Of a stretch of 64,000 nucleotides of DNA, positions 32,450 through 41,338 are shown piece by piece. Both the position numbers and the translations under genes were made by a program. The notes under the pieces were generated by a model. It was given only the letters and a program-made list of their open reading frames with translations. It searched no databases and had not been told where the DNA came from. Source of the DNA: Mycobacterium sp. AT1 (GTDB lineage Bacteria > Actinomycetota > Actinomycetes > Mycobacteriales > Mycobacteriaceae); contig NZ_MVOC01000028.1 in NCBI RefSeq assembly GCF_002043095.1, positions 902-64,901 of the forward strand, read 5' to 3'. Numbering within the stretch: position 1 is the first letter of the stretch; each line of letters starts with the position of its first letter.

Positions 32450-33535
32450 ATGGCAGTCGTCCGATTCGCACACCTCACCAAGTCCTACGGCGCGATCCCC
32501 GTGGTCAGCGATCTGAACCTGGAGCTGCCCGACGGGTCGTTCACCGTTCTCGTCGGCCCGTCCGGCTGCGGCAAGTCGACGTCGCTGCGCATGCTCGCCG
32601 GCCTGGAATCCGTCACCTCGGGCACCATCACCATCGGTGATCGCGACGTCACGAATCTTCAGCCGCGCGATCGCGACATCGCCATGGTGTTCCAGAACTA
32701 CGCGCTCTACCCGCACCTGAGCGTGCGGGAGAACATCGCCTTCCCCCTGCGGGCGTCGAAGGTGCCCCGCACCGAGGCGCTCGCCAGGGCCGACGCGGTA
32801 GCGGAGTCGCTCGGACTGGGACAGCTGATGTCCCGCAAGCCAAAGGATCTCAGCGGCGGTCAGCAGCAGCGGGTGGCGATCGGCCGGGCGATCATCCGCG
32901 AGCCGTCGGTCTTCTTGTTCGACGAGCCGCTGAGCAACCTGGATGCGAAGCTCCGCGTCGAAACCCGCACCGAGCTGCTGCAGATTCAGCGTCGGCTCGG
33001 CATCACCTGCCTCTACGTCACCCACGACCAGGAGGAGGCGATGACGCTCTCGGACCGCATGGTGGTGATGCGCGACGGGTGCGCCGCTCAGGTCGGCACC
33101 CCGCTCGAGGTGTACGACGCCCCAGTCGACACCTTCGTCGCCTCGTTCGTTGGCAGTCCCAAGATGAACCTGCTCGACGGACAGCTCACCAACGGGAGTT
33201 TCACGCTGCCAAGCGGTTTCACGTTCTCGGTCACTCAGGGCTTCGCCAGCGGCGACGTCACGCTCGGGGTACGGCCCGACGACCTGATCCCGACGGCGAC
33301 CGAGGACGGCGACGCCACGGTGACCTTGGTCGAACTGCTCGGACCCCGGGCGATCGTGACGATCAACGCGAGGGGGACCGAGCTCACCAGCGTCGTCGAG
33401 ACCGCCCGAATGTCGGGGATCACCGAGGGAGCCACGGTCGCGCTGTCGGCCCGACCGGGCACCGTCCACGTCTTCGACGCACAGACCGGCCGACGCATCG
33501 TCGGCGACGACACCCACCGAGAGAGACGTCATTGA
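32450..33535 (+). CDS. Sugar ABC transporter ATPase (MsmX/UgpC type)
   Basis: A 361-residue nucleotide-binding subunit. Walker A is GPSGCGKST (about 38-46), the signature is [14 protein letters not shown], Walker [17 protein letters not shown], and the switch His is in [14 protein letters not shown]. The C-terminal third is the MalK/UgpC-type regulatory OB (TOBE) domain ([17 protein letters not shown] onward). It powers the transporter encoded just upstream. The stop overlaps the SDR start as TGATG. Confidence 0.93.
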   Translation: MAVVRFAHLTKSYGAIPVVSDLNLELPDGSFTVLVGPSGCGKSTSLRMLAGLESVTSGTITIGDRDVTNLQPRDRDIAMVFQNYALYPHLSVRENIAFPLRASKVPRTEALARADAVAESLGLGQLMSRKPKDLSGGQQQRVAIGRAIIREPSVFLFDEPLSNLDAKLRVETRTELLQIQRRLGITCLYVTHDQEEAMTLSDRMVVMRDGCAAQVGTPLEVYDAPVDTFVASFVGSPKMNLLDGQLTNGSFTLPSGFTFSVTQGFASGDVTLGVRPDDLIPTATEDGDATVTLVELLGPRAIVTINARGTELTSVVETARMSGITEGATVALSARPGTVHVFDAQTGRRIVGDDTHRERRH

Positions 33536-34308
33536 TGAGCAAGACAGTCGTAGTCACCGGCGCTGGCAGCGGAATCGGGCGAGCCATCGCGTTCACCCTC
33601 GCCGAGCGGTCCTGGCAGGTAGTGGTGACCGACGTCGACGGCGACTCGGCCGCAGAGGTCGCCGCCGCACTCCCCTCCGACGACGGCGTCCGGCACGAAT
33701 CGGCGGTGCTGAACGTCAGCTCGCCGGCCGACGCGGCCGCGGTCGCGTTCGACGTGACCGACCGCATCGGACTCGACGCATGGGTGAGCAACGCCGGCAT
33801 CTCGTTCATGCACAGCTTCCTCGACGCACCCATCGCCCGGTACGACCAGACGATGGACGTCAACCTCAAGGGCGTGTTCGTCTGCGGTCAGGCGGCCGCC
33901 AGGGCGATGGTCCGCAGCGGTACGGCGGGTGCCATCGTCAACACCGCGTCGATGGCGGGCAAGCAGGGCCGGGTGCCGTTCCTCTCCGACTACGTCGCAT
34001 CCAAGTTCGGCGTGGTGGGACTCACCCAGGCGATGGCATACGAACTCGGCGAACATGGGATCACCGTGAACTGCGTCTGCCCCGGCTACGTCGAAACGCC
34101 CATGCAGTCAAGGGAATTGGAGTGGGAGGCCCAGCTCCGTGGCACCACGACCGACGGCGTCCGCGCCATGATGCTCGCCGACACCCCGCTGCGGCGACTC
34201 GAGCAGCCCGAGGACGTGGCCAAGTCGGTCGCGTTCCTCCTCTCCCCCGACGCCCGCTTCATCACCGGTGAGGCACTCGCCGTCAACGGCGGCGCCTACA
34301 TGGACTAG
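33535..34308 (+). CDS. SDR-family dehydrogenase of the sugar operon
   Basis: A 257-residue classical SDR. Cofactor motif TGAGSGIGRA (about 8-17), Asp of TDVDGDSA suggesting NAD preference, NAG motif SNAGISF, catalytic Ser in NTASMAGKQG and YVASK (Tyr-x-x-x-Lys), and a C-terminal GEALAVNGGAYMD. It probably oxidises a polyol or sugar before or after phosphorylation. The position inside the ABC operon, with a one-base overlap with the ATPase gene, ties it to the imported substrate. Confidence 0.9.
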   Translation: MSKTVVVTGAGSGIGRAIAFTLAERSWQVVVTDVDGDSAAEVAAALPSDDGVRHESAVLNVSSPADAAAVAFDVTDRIGLDAWVSNAGISFMHSFLDAPIARYDQTMDVNLKGVFVCGQAAARAMVRSGTAGAIVNTASMAGKQGRVPFLSDYVASKFGVVGLTQAMAYELGEHGITVNCVCPGYVETPMQSRELEWEAQLRGTTTDGVRAMMLADTPLRRLEQPEDVAKSVAFLLSPDARFITGEALAVNGGAYMD

Positions 34309-34352
34309 CAGCGACCTTGAAGAACGACAACTCGAACGAAAGAGGTACACCC

Positions 34353-35174
34353 GTGAGCACCACCTGGCTCGACGACGTCTTCGCCACGAAGAAGCCCGTC
34401 ATCGCCATGCTTCATCTCGCCGCCCTGCCCGGCGACCCCGCGTACGACGGCACGGGCGGCATCGCCGCCGTCGTCCGGCGAGCCCGCGAAGAACTCGACG
34501 AATTGCAGGCCGGCGGCGTCGACGGCGTGATGGTGTCCAACGAGTTCAGCCTGCCGTACCTCACCAAGACCGAACCCATCACCGCGATCACGATGGCCAG
34601 GATCATCGGAGAGCTGTTGCCGGCGTTCGAAGTTCCCTATGGCGTGAACGTGCTGTGGGACGGCCGGGCCTCGATCGACCTCGCCGTCGCGACCGGCGCG
34701 AAGTTCGTCCGCGAGATCTTCACCGGCGTCTACGCCAGCGACTTCGGCCTCTGGGACACCAACGTCGGCGAGGTCGCACGCCACCGTGCGCGGGTTGGCG
34801 GCGCCGACGTGAAGCTGTTCTTCAACATCGTCCCCGAGTCGGCGACCTACCTTGCCGCACGCGACCTCGCCGCCATCACGCGCACGACCGTGTTCGCGAC
34901 GCTGCCCGATGCGATCTGCGTCTCCGGTGCGACCGCCGGCGCGCCGACCGATGCCGAGGCGCTGAAGGTGGTGAAGGCGGCCGCCGGCGCGGTACCGGTG
35001 TTCGTGAACACGGGCGTGCGGGCCGAGAACGTGGGCAGCCAGCTCGACATCGCCGACGGGGCGATCGTCGGCACCTACTTCAAGAAGGACGGCGTCTTCG
35101 AGAACCGGGCCGACCGCACCCGGGTCGAGGAGCTCATGGGTGAGGCCAAGAAGTTCCGGGAGCAGCTCGTCTGA
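34353..35174 (+). CDS. BtpA/SgcQ-family TIM-barrel protein
   Basis: A 273-residue BtpA family protein with KPVIAMLHLAALPGDPAYDG, GGVDGVMVSNEFSLPYLTK, PYGVNVLWDGRASIDLAVATGAKFVRE and GAIVGTYFKKDGVFENR. The founding cyanobacterial BtpA is linked to photosystem I, but E. coli SgcQ of this family sits in a sugar cluster with a DeoR-type regulator, as here. A catalytic role on a sugar phosphate is plausible but undemonstrated. I chose the GTG at 34353 because AAAGAGG lies 7 bases upstream; the in-frame start at 34317 has no such site. It is the last gene of the operon. Confidence 0.85.
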   Translation: MSTTWLDDVFATKKPVIAMLHLAALPGDPAYDGTGGIAAVVRRAREELDELQAGGVDGVMVSNEFSLPYLTKTEPITAITMARIIGELLPAFEVPYGVNVLWDGRASIDLAVATGAKFVREIFTGVYASDFGLWDTNVGEVARHRARVGGADVKLFFNIVPESATYLAARDLAAITRTTVFATLPDAICVSGATAGAPTDAEALKVVKAAAGAVPVFVNTGVRAENVGSQLDIADGAIVGTYFKKDGVFENRADRTRVEELMGEAKKFREQLV

Positions 35175-35181
35175 CCCACCT

Positions 35182-35242
35182 CGCGAGCAGACGCAAACGG
35201 CCCTCGATCGGCGTGATCGAGGGCCGTTTGCGTCTGCTCGCG
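35182..35242. terminator. Perfect 28-bp hairpin between btpA and the HxlR gene
   Basis: The arms 35182-35209 (starts CGCGAGCAGACGCAAACGGC) and 35215-35242 are exact reverse complements around a 5-base loop GGCGT. The hairpin fills the space between two convergent stop codons. The outer motif GCGAGCAGACGCAAA recurs at convergent gene ends in mycobacterial genomes, by my recollection. AAAC/GTTT near mid-stem replaces a T-tract. It is probably a bidirectional terminator. Confidence 0.7.
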
Positions 35243-35243
35243 G

Positions 35244-35720
35244 CTATACGGAGCGGCGTCCCGCGACACGCACCGCCAGCTCGTCTGGTGGCACGTGGTG
35301 ACCGTCGGCACAACGGATTTCGACGGTCGCCTCGGCGCCGCAGCCCTGGTGGGACAGCCGTAGCCGGGTGTCGTCGAAGTAACCCCGTCCCCATTCGAAC
35401 ATCGCCCACACGACGGGCATGAACGCCGTGCCCTGTTCGGTGAGGACGTATTCGTCTCGGCTGCGCTGGCCGGGTTCCTGATACGGCTGCTTGGCGAGGA
35501 GTCCGGCGTCGACGAGTTCGGAGAGCCTTGCGGACGTGGCCGCCTTCGTGATGCCGACGCGGCGGGCGAAGTCGTCGAAGCGGGTGGTGCCGTAGAAGGC
35601 CTCGCGCATGATCAGCATCGCCGACTTGGTGCCCACCAGGCCCATCGTCTTCTCGACTGGGCAGCGCCCCACCGGCGACCACGAGTCGCGGTCGGCGAGC
35701 CGGCCTTGCAGGACTGTCAT
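35244..35720 (-). CDS. HxlR-family winged-helix regulator
   Basis: 158 residues. The HxlR core is visible: CPVEKTMGLVGTKSAMLIMREAFYG, RFDDFARRVGITKAATSARLSELVDAGLL and YVLTEQGTAFMPVVWAMFEWG. The C-terminal tail has CGAEATVEIRCADGH, a Cys-containing extension common in the group. I start at the ATG 35720, with GGGAG 8 bases upstream, rather than the GTG three codons earlier. It is divergent from the thiolase gene and likely regulates it through the dyad at 35751-35779. Confidence 0.9.
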   Translation of the reverse strand: MTVLQGRLADRDSWSPVGRCPVEKTMGLVGTKSAMLIMREAFYGTTRFDDFARRVGITKAATSARLSELVDAGLLAKQPYQEPGQRSRDEYVLTEQGTAFMPVVWAMFEWGRGYFDDTRLRLSHQGCGAEATVEIRCADGHHVPPDELAVRVAGRRSV

Positions 35721-35750
35721 GGACGTCACTCCCTAGCTGGGTTGTTTGAA

Positions 35751-35779
35751 CTATACCGAGGTGTTACATCTAAGTATAG
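35751..35779. promoter_or_regulatory. Imperfect dyad between HxlR and thiolase genes
   Basis: CTATAC (35751-35756) and GTATAG (35774-35779) form a 6-bp inverted repeat with a 17-base spacer in the 97-base divergent intergenic region, which is AT-rich for this genome. It is the best operator candidate for the HxlR protein; it also carries -10-like sequences on both strands. Function is inferred from position. Confidence 0.35.
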
Positions 35780-35817
35780 ATAGTAGTACTCAGCGACGAG
35801 TCATCGAGGAGAACACC

Positions 35818-37005
35818 ATGTCTGCTTATTCGGATCGCGACGCCGTCATCGTCGGTGCCGTCCGCACCCCCGTCGGCAAGGGCAAGGCCAACGGCGCGCT
35901 GCACGACGTGCTTCCCGTCGACCTGCTCGCGCACAGCCTTCGTGAAATCGTCGAACGCACCGGCGTCGACCCCGCCCAGGTCGACGACGTCATCGCCGGC
36001 GCCGTCACCCAGGTCGGCGACCAGTCCATGAACATCGCCCGCAACGCCCTCCTCGGGGCGGGCCTTCCCGAGAGCGTGCCCGGCACCACGGTCGACCGTC
36101 AGTGCGGAAGTAGCCAACAGGCAATCAGTTTCGCGGCACAAGGGGTGCTCGCCGGGGCCTACGACGTCGTGATCGCCGGTGGCGTCGAGTCGATGTCGCG
36201 GGTGGTCATGGGCAGCTCGATTCTCCCCGGCAGCGACCCCTTCGGCGCCGGAATGGCCGAGCGGTATCCGGAAGGCCTCGTCCCCCAGGGCATCAGCGCC
36301 GAACTGATCGCCGCCAAGTGGGGACTCTCCCGTACCGAGCTCGACGGGTTCTCGGCGAGCAGCCACGAAAAGGCCGCGCGGGCCACCAAGGACGGGCTCT
36401 TCGACAACGAGCTGGCGCCTATCGCCGGCTTGTCCACCGACGAGATCATCCGTCCGGGAACGACGGTCGACACCCTTGCCGGACTGAGACCCGCGTTCTT
36501 CAACGAGGCGTACTCGCAGCGCTTCCCACAGATCAACTGGGAGATCACGCCGGGAAACTCGTCGCCGCTGTCCGACGGCAGTGCCGCGGTGATGATCACC
36601 AGCGGCGCCGCCGCCCGCAGGCTCGGCCTTCGCCCGCTGGCACGGATCCACACCACGACGGTGGTCGGCTCCGACCCGCTGTACATGTTGACCGGCGTCA
36701 TCCCGGCGACCGAGAAGGTGCTCGCCCGCGCAGGGTTGACCCTGGCCGACATCGACCTGTTCGAAGTCAACGAGGCCTTCGCCCCGGTCGTGCTGGCGTG
36801 GGCTCGCGACACGGGGGCCGATCTCGCCAAGACCAACGTCAACGGCGGCGCGATCGCCATCGGCCACCCGCTGGGCGCGAGTGGCGCCCGGATCATGACG
36901 ACCATGGTCAACGCGTTGGAGCAGCGTGGTGGGCGATACGCGTTGCAAACGATGTGCGAGGGCGGCGGCATGGCGAATGCCACCATCATCGAACGGCTGG
37001 GCTAG
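35818..37005 (+). CDS. Acetyl-CoA acetyltransferase (thiolase)
   Basis: A 395-residue thiolase. The active-site cysteine is in DRQCGSSQQAI, the NEAFAPV motif and the His of GHPLGASGARI follow, and the second cysteine is in CEGGGMANA. It can run in the degradative or condensing direction; the length and the single-gene setting give no choice. The start is the ATG at 35818, preceded by GAGGAG 6 bases upstream; the earlier in-frame start at 35746 would include the regulatory region. It is divergent from an HxlR regulator. Confidence 0.93.
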   Translation: MSAYSDRDAVIVGAVRTPVGKGKANGALHDVLPVDLLAHSLREIVERTGVDPAQVDDVIAGAVTQVGDQSMNIARNALLGAGLPESVPGTTVDRQCGSSQQAISFAAQGVLAGAYDVVIAGGVESMSRVVMGSSILPGSDPFGAGMAERYPEGLVPQGISAELIAAKWGLSRTELDGFSASSHEKAARATKDGLFDNELAPIAGLSTDEIIRPGTTVDTLAGLRPAFFNEAYSQRFPQINWEITPGNSSPLSDGSAAVMITSGAAARRLGLRPLARIHTTTVVGSDPLYMLTGVIPATEKVLARAGLTLADIDLFEVNEAFAPVVLAWARDTGADLAKTNVNGGAIAIGHPLGASGARIMTTMVNALEQRGGRYALQTMCEGGGMANATIIERLG

Positions 37006-37009
37006 CCGT

Positions 37010-38443
37010 TCATACCGGGTCGGGCGCCAACGCGGATCTGGCCGCAGGGCTGCCGGCCCCGCGTCGACCGGCGCGCACGAGGAGCTCGACGATCGCGAGC
37101 ACGACCAGGTTGGGCCCCAGACCGATCAGGCCGGAATCCCAACTGCCGATGGGGATGTCGGCAAATGTGAGCACGACGACGACGAGCGTGCCCACCACGG
37201 TCCCGCTCATCGCCGCCGGCGCACTCAGCCGAACCCGGTGGGGCAGCGCCGCGGCGATGGTCGGAGCCAGTTGCGTCAACCCTCCGTAAGTCAAGAGCAA
37301 CAGTGCGCCGATGTCGGCACCGGAGACGCTGAACCACAGCGCGGCGCCCACTGCCACCACGACGAACAGCTTGTTGAGCCGGAACCTGGTGCGGTCCGAT
37401 GCAGCAAAGCACACGTTGTTGGCGAGCAACGACGAAATCCCCATGGTGATGGCGGCGGCGGGAACCATCGCGGCGGCAGAACCGCACACCGCCACGACGG
37501 CGACCAACCACTCCGGCATCGTCTGCTGGCTGACGGTGAACAGCACGGAATTGCTCTTGGTATCCGGGTCGATCAGCAGGACCGCAGCCATGCCGACCGT
37601 GATCGGTAGCAGCAATAGAAGCTGGTAGACACCCAGCCACTTGAAGTTGCTCCGCAGGATCTGGCCACTCTTGGCCGCGAATACCGGCGGCCACAAGTGC
37701 GGAAACACGTTGAAACTGGACCCAATGGTGGTGACGACCACCGCTGTGATGAAGAACGTGGCGTCGTACCCGGGTGCGTGCGTGGTGAGCAACTGGTCGC
37801 TGACCTGGGCGACCTTGGTGAACACCTCCGGAAAACCACCTGCCGCGCTGACGACGAAGACCGCCACCAGCACCAGCGCGAGCAGCATGCCGAAGTCCTT
37901 GAATACGGCAACCCGCGCGATGCCGTGGATGCCCGCCCATGCCACGAACACCACGACGAGCACGCAGGCCAGCACCATGCTCAGTCCGCGTGCCGACGGC
38001 GATCCGGTGGCGAGCCCGACGATGAGCCCAAGGCCGGTGATCTGCAGCGCTAGGTATGGCACCAAGAACAGGGCGCCCACGACTGCCATCACCACGCTTA
38101 GCGAGCGGGAGCGGTAGCGATCGTGGAAGAAGTCCGACATCGTGAGATATCCGCGCGCGGCCCCGAGATCGCGGAGGCGAGGCGCTACGAAGTACAACCC
38201 CACGGCGCTGGCGGTGAGGTAACAGACTGCGAACGTGGCGCTGACGCCGCCGGTGAAGGCGATGCCCGCCAGTCCGAGAAAGCTGAAGGTGGTAAGCGAT
38301 TCGCCGGCTTGCAAGAACCAAGAGGTCCAGCGGGGCAGGTCGCGCTCGGCCACGGTCCAACCGGAGAGATCGCGACGACGACGCCCCGAGAAGCCGATCA
38401 CCCCGATCACGACGATGCCGGCGACGATGATGGCGGTCGTCAT
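37010..38443 (-). CDS. Sodium:solute symporter family transporter
   Basis: A 477-residue SSS-family permease with about 13 hydrophobic segments, including WTSWFLQAGESLTTFSFLGLAGIAF, AAGGFPEVF and the late Gly/Ala-rich AVCGSAAAMVPAAAITMGIS. The start is the ATG at 38443, overlapping the upstream DUF3311 stop as ATGA. SSS transporters with small DUF3311-type partners move organic anions, amino acids or similar solutes with sodium. The operon link to an amidase suggests that the solute is an amide or an amidase product; this is inference. Confidence 0.9.
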   Translation of the reverse strand: MTTAIIVAGIVVIGVIGFSGRRRRDLSGWTVAERDLPRWTSWFLQAGESLTTFSFLGLAGIAFTGGVSATFAVCYLTASAVGLYFVAPRLRDLGAARGYLTMSDFFHDRYRSRSLSVVMAVVGALFLVPYLALQITGLGLIVGLATGSPSARGLSMVLACVLVVVFVAWAGIHGIARVAVFKDFGMLLALVLVAVFVVSAAGGFPEVFTKVAQVSDQLLTTHAPGYDATFFITAVVVTTIGSSFNVFPHLWPPVFAAKSGQILRSNFKWLGVYQLLLLLPITVGMAAVLLIDPDTKSNSVLFTVSQQTMPEWLVAVVAVCGSAAAMVPAAAITMGISSLLANNVCFAASDRTRFRLNKLFVVVAVGAALWFSVSGADIGALLLLTYGGLTQLAPTIAAALPHRVRLSAPAAMSGTVVGTLVVVVLTFADIPIGSWDSGLIGLGPNLVVLAIVELLVRAGRRGAGSPAARSALAPDPV

Positions 38444-38703
38444 CGGGCGTCGCCCTCGATAGCGGCCGCGGCGGTCTCGCGGTTGATCCCGCGGTCGATG
38501 ACCTGGAGGGTGGCCACGGTCGCCACCACCAGTCCGGCGATCCAGAACAGCACGGCGGGGATGCCGAACCACATGGTCGGCGTCGTGGCGAAGGGAAGCA
38601 GCGGTGTCACCGTCATCAGGACGATGGGCACGCATGCGGCGGTGACGCGGCCGGGTGTCGCGACGCGCCGGCCGGTGGAGTCACCCTGCGGGACTGGTGT
38701 CAT
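38440..38703 (-). CDS. DUF3311-like small membrane partner of the symporter
   Basis: An 87-residue protein with two hydrophobic helices (about 21-42 and 46-68) and a short polar C-terminus (DRGINRETAAAAIEGDAR). Small two-helix DUF3311-type proteins precede SSS symporters in many bacteria and are thought to be accessory subunits. Both ends overlap their neighbours by ATGA, giving three coupled genes: amidase, this protein, symporter. Confidence 0.8.
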   Translation of the reverse strand: MTPVPQGDSTGRRVATPGRVTAACVPIVLMTVTPLLPFATTPTMWFGIPAVLFWIAGLVVATVATLQVIDRGINRETAAAAIEGDAR

Positions 38704-40127
38704 GCCGTCAGATCTCCTCGTAGTGGATTGGCCGTGGGAAGGTCTAGCGCAGCTTCGAGTGCCAAGGCGATGCTCAGCAGCCTCAGATCGCGGCCGGGCC
38801 CGGCGAGCAGGTGCGCACCCACGGGGAGGCCCGCAGGGGTGAATCCGGCGGGCAAGGACAGTGCAGGTATCCCGAGCGGCGTGAAGAGCCAGGCGGACCG
38901 CATCCACTCGAGGTAGTCGCTCATGGGGGTGGCACCGACGGACCGCGGCCACGACCATTCGACGGGGAACGCGGGGATCTGCGTCACCGGTGCCAGGACG
39001 AGGTCGAAGTCGTCGAAGAATCGGGCCGCCGACTGGTGAAGTCGGGTGAGTTCGGCGTAGGCGGTCATGACGTCGCGACCGGATAGTCCGGCGCCCTGAC
39101 GGATGTTCTCGGCCAGGAAGTCGACGAAGTCGTCCGAGTGCGACGCCAGGAGATCGCGCCAGCTGGTGTCGAATTCGGCGGCCCGCAGCGTTCGAAATGC
39201 GCTGTCGGATCCGTTGAGATCGGGGCACGCATATTCCACTCGGGCGCCAGCGTTCTCGAGAACTGTTGCGGTGGAGTCGATTACATGGGACACCTCCGGG
39301 TCTACCGGAACCCGGCCGCCGAGGTCTGGCGCGTAGGCCACGCGGAGGCCGCGCAGATCTGACGGGTATATCGATCGCAATCCGGCCGTGTCGAGACGCG
39401 CGTCGAACACGTCCGACGACGGTGTCGTGGCAATCACCGAGAGCAGCAGGGCAACGTCGGCGACCGTACGGCCGAGCGGTCCGTTCGTGGCGAGCGGATT
39501 GAACGCGTCGCGTTCGCCGCTGTTGGGCACCAGCCCGGGCGTGGGTCTCATCCCCACGACACCGCAGAACGACGCGGGATTCCGCAGGGACCCACCCATG
39601 TCGCTGCCGTCCGCGATCGGGACGAGGTGCGCCGCCAAGGCGGCGGCTGCCCCACCACTGGAACCGCCCGCCGATCGCGTGACGTCATGAGGGTTTCGGG
39701 TCGCACCAAAGACCCGATTGACCGTGTGTGAGCCGGCAGCCAGTTCTGGCACGTTGGTCTTGCCGATCAGCACCGCGCCAGCCCTCAGGATGCGCTCGAC
39801 ATGAGGATCGTTGACGGCTGGCACACTGCCCCTGAACAGCGGATGTCCGAAAGTGGTTCGCATTCCAGCGGTTTGGGCAGTGTCCTTGATCGCCACCGGT
39901 AGCCCGTGCAGTGGTCCGCGTCGACCGATCGGCACGTCATCGGCGACAGCTGCCCGCCGAATGGCGCCATCGCCGTCCAGGGTGACGATCGCGTTGATCT
40001 GCGGATTGAGCACGTCGATCGCCTCGAGGTGGGCGCGGACCACGTCGACCGCACTGACCTCACCTGACCGCAGAAGCCGTGCCTGTTCGGTAGCCGACAG
40101 TCCGACGAGTTCGCCTTTCGACCACAC
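38700..40127 (-). CDS. Amidase signature family enzyme
   Basis: 475 residues. The Ser-cisSer-Lys triad is visible as Lys81 (AIKDTAQ), Ser156 (SAGGSSGGA) and Ser180 ([10 protein letters not shown]). The C-terminus ([22 protein letters not shown]) is typical of the family. It hydrolyses a carboxamide; it is not a GatA equivalent by context. It starts with GTG at 40127 and is first in the operon with DUF3311 and the SSS symporter. A TTGATT/TATAGT promoter lies about 55 bases upstream. The Lrp-type gene upstream on the same strand may regulate it. Confidence 0.92.
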   Translation of the reverse strand: MWSKGELVGLSATEQARLLRSGEVSAVDVVRAHLEAIDVLNPQINAIVTLDGDGAIRRAAVADDVPIGRRGPLHGLPVAIKDTAQTAGMRTTFGHPLFRGSVPAVNDPHVERILRAGAVLIGKTNVPELAAGSHTVNRVFGATRNPHDVTRSAGGSSGGAAAALAAHLVPIADGSDMGGSLRNPASFCGVVGMRPTPGLVPNSGERDAFNPLATNGPLGRTVADVALLLSVIATTPSSDVFDARLDTAGLRSIYPSDLRGLRVAYAPDLGGRVPVDPEVSHVIDSTATVLENAGARVEYACPDLNGSDSAFRTLRAAEFDTSWRDLLASHSDDFVDFLAENIRQGAGLSGRDVMTAYAELTRLHQSAARFFDDFDLVLAPVTQIPAFPVEWSWPRSVGATPMSDYLEWMRSAWLFTPLGIPALSLPAGFTPAGLPVGAHLLAGPGRDLRLLSIALALEAALDLPTANPLRGDLTA

Positions 40128-40181
40128 GCTGCGCCACTCCCTTGAGTCACGTCACAGTCCGGCTGGACCATGACCGATCCC

Positions 40182-40209
40182 ACTATACGGAGAAGGTGGC
40201 CTAAATCAA
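40182..40209 (-). promoter_or_regulatory. Predicted sigma-A promoter for the amidase operon
   Basis: Read on the minus strand, TTGATT (complement of 40204-40209) and TATAGT (complement of 40182-40187) are 16 bases apart. A start near 40175 would leave a leader of about 48 bases before the GTG at 40127. The 144-base gap between the Lrp gene and the amidase gene is clearly AT-richer than its surroundings, especially 40200-40260, and may also hold Lrp sites; I could not define them. Confidence 0.5.
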
Positions 40210-40271
40210 TAGATTATTTCAAGTTTTCGACTCAAATCAGTTGATCGATGACTTCTAGCGGTTCAAATACG

Positions 40272-41219
40272 TCAGTTGCATTCATCGACCGCCAGACCGC
40301 TGCGCTTGTACGTCTTGAGCACGGGCGAACTCCGAATCGACTCCACGGCAGCGTTCCACGGCTGCTCCGTCAAGAATCGGCGCAGGTCGTCGAGCGTCGG
40401 CACCGCGACGTCGACGATCAATTGGTGGTCTCCCATCGTCATCGCGGCGTACCGGACGTACGGGGACTGCAAGAGCTGTCCCGCTACCCGGTCGACGTCA
40501 CCTGGCGCCACCCGTATCCACAGGATGGCCGCCACGCCCAGACCGAGCAGCTTGGGCGAGACGACCGCGCGCACATCGACCTTCGTGTCGACGAGTCCTG
40601 CCAGCCTGCGCCGCACCGCCGACTCGGACTGCCCGACCCGGGCAGCGATGTCGGCGACCGACACCCGGCCGTCCGTTGCCAAGATGTCGTACAGCTCGTG
40701 GTCGGCGGCAGTTGCCAACGGGATCGCGTCGTCGTAGAGCCGTCCGAACTTCGGATTGAGCTCCATGACCTCCTCGGGCGTGAGGAGTGCGGGCATCCAT
40801 GTACTCAGAGTCCGGTAGTACGCCAGGATCGGCGCCGCGTCGACACCGGTGACACCGCCGATCGCCGGGATCTCGTCGAGCACCGCCTTGGCGAGCATAC
40901 CGTCGGAGGGCTGTAGCTCCTCGATGATGATCCGCGCCGGTGCGCTCAGCGCGAAGACGAACACCGTGTCGGCCCGCTCCGCCAGTGCCCGGGCCACACC
41001 CTCGAAACACTGTGGGGCGACCGTGACTTCGATGATCGCCGTCTGCGAATGCCTGGGCAAGGTGACCACCCGCACCGCGCCCGATCCGAGCAGCGCAGCT
41101 CCTCGCCGGGTCACGGTGGTGAACGGTACGTCGAGGACTTCGGCGATCCGCCGCCACGACGCGCGTCCGTCGACCTGCAGCGCGCCTACGATTCTACGAT
41201 CCAGCTCGTCGAGCCCCAT
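40272..41219 (-). CDS. Tandem Lrp/AsnC-family regulator
   Basis: 315 residues made of two Lrp-like units in one chain: an N-terminal HTH (LDELDRRIVGALQVDGRASWRRIAEVLDVPFTTVTRR) plus a ligand-binding-like segment, then a second HTH (DHELYDILATDGRVSVADIAARVGQSESAVRRRLAGL) plus a second ligand domain. Single-unit Lrp proteins are about 150 residues. The start is the ATG at 41219 (MGLDELDRR); the frame upstream is open without homology. It lies directly upstream of the amidase operon. The ligand is unknown, plausibly an amino acid or amide. Confidence 0.88.
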   Translation of the reverse strand: MGLDELDRRIVGALQVDGRASWRRIAEVLDVPFTTVTRRGAALLGSGAVRVVTLPRHSQTAIIEVTVAPQCFEGVARALAERADTVFVFALSAPARIIIEELQPSDGMLAKAVLDEIPAIGGVTGVDAAPILAYYRTLSTWMPALLTPEEVMELNPKFGRLYDDAIPLATAADHELYDILATDGRVSVADIAARVGQSESAVRRRLAGLVDTKVDVRAVVSPKLLGLGVAAILWIRVAPGDVDRVAGQLLQSPYVRYAAMTMGDHQLIVDVAVPTLDDLRRFLTEQPWNAAVESIRSSPVLKTYKRSGLAVDECN

Positions 41220-41338
41220 GCCCGAGAAGTATGCCGGGCAACGACACTGGCAGGTTGCGCCACGCTGACCGCTGACGCATTCGTGACGTCGGTCGTCTCG
41301 ACGTTTTGGCGTGAGGGGCTTCGGGAAAACCCGCCGCT

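Noticed and set aside
35770..36948. A 392-codon minus-strand frame opposite the thiolase
   Set aside because: It mirrors the thiolase codon pattern and has no recognisable motif or ribosome-binding site.
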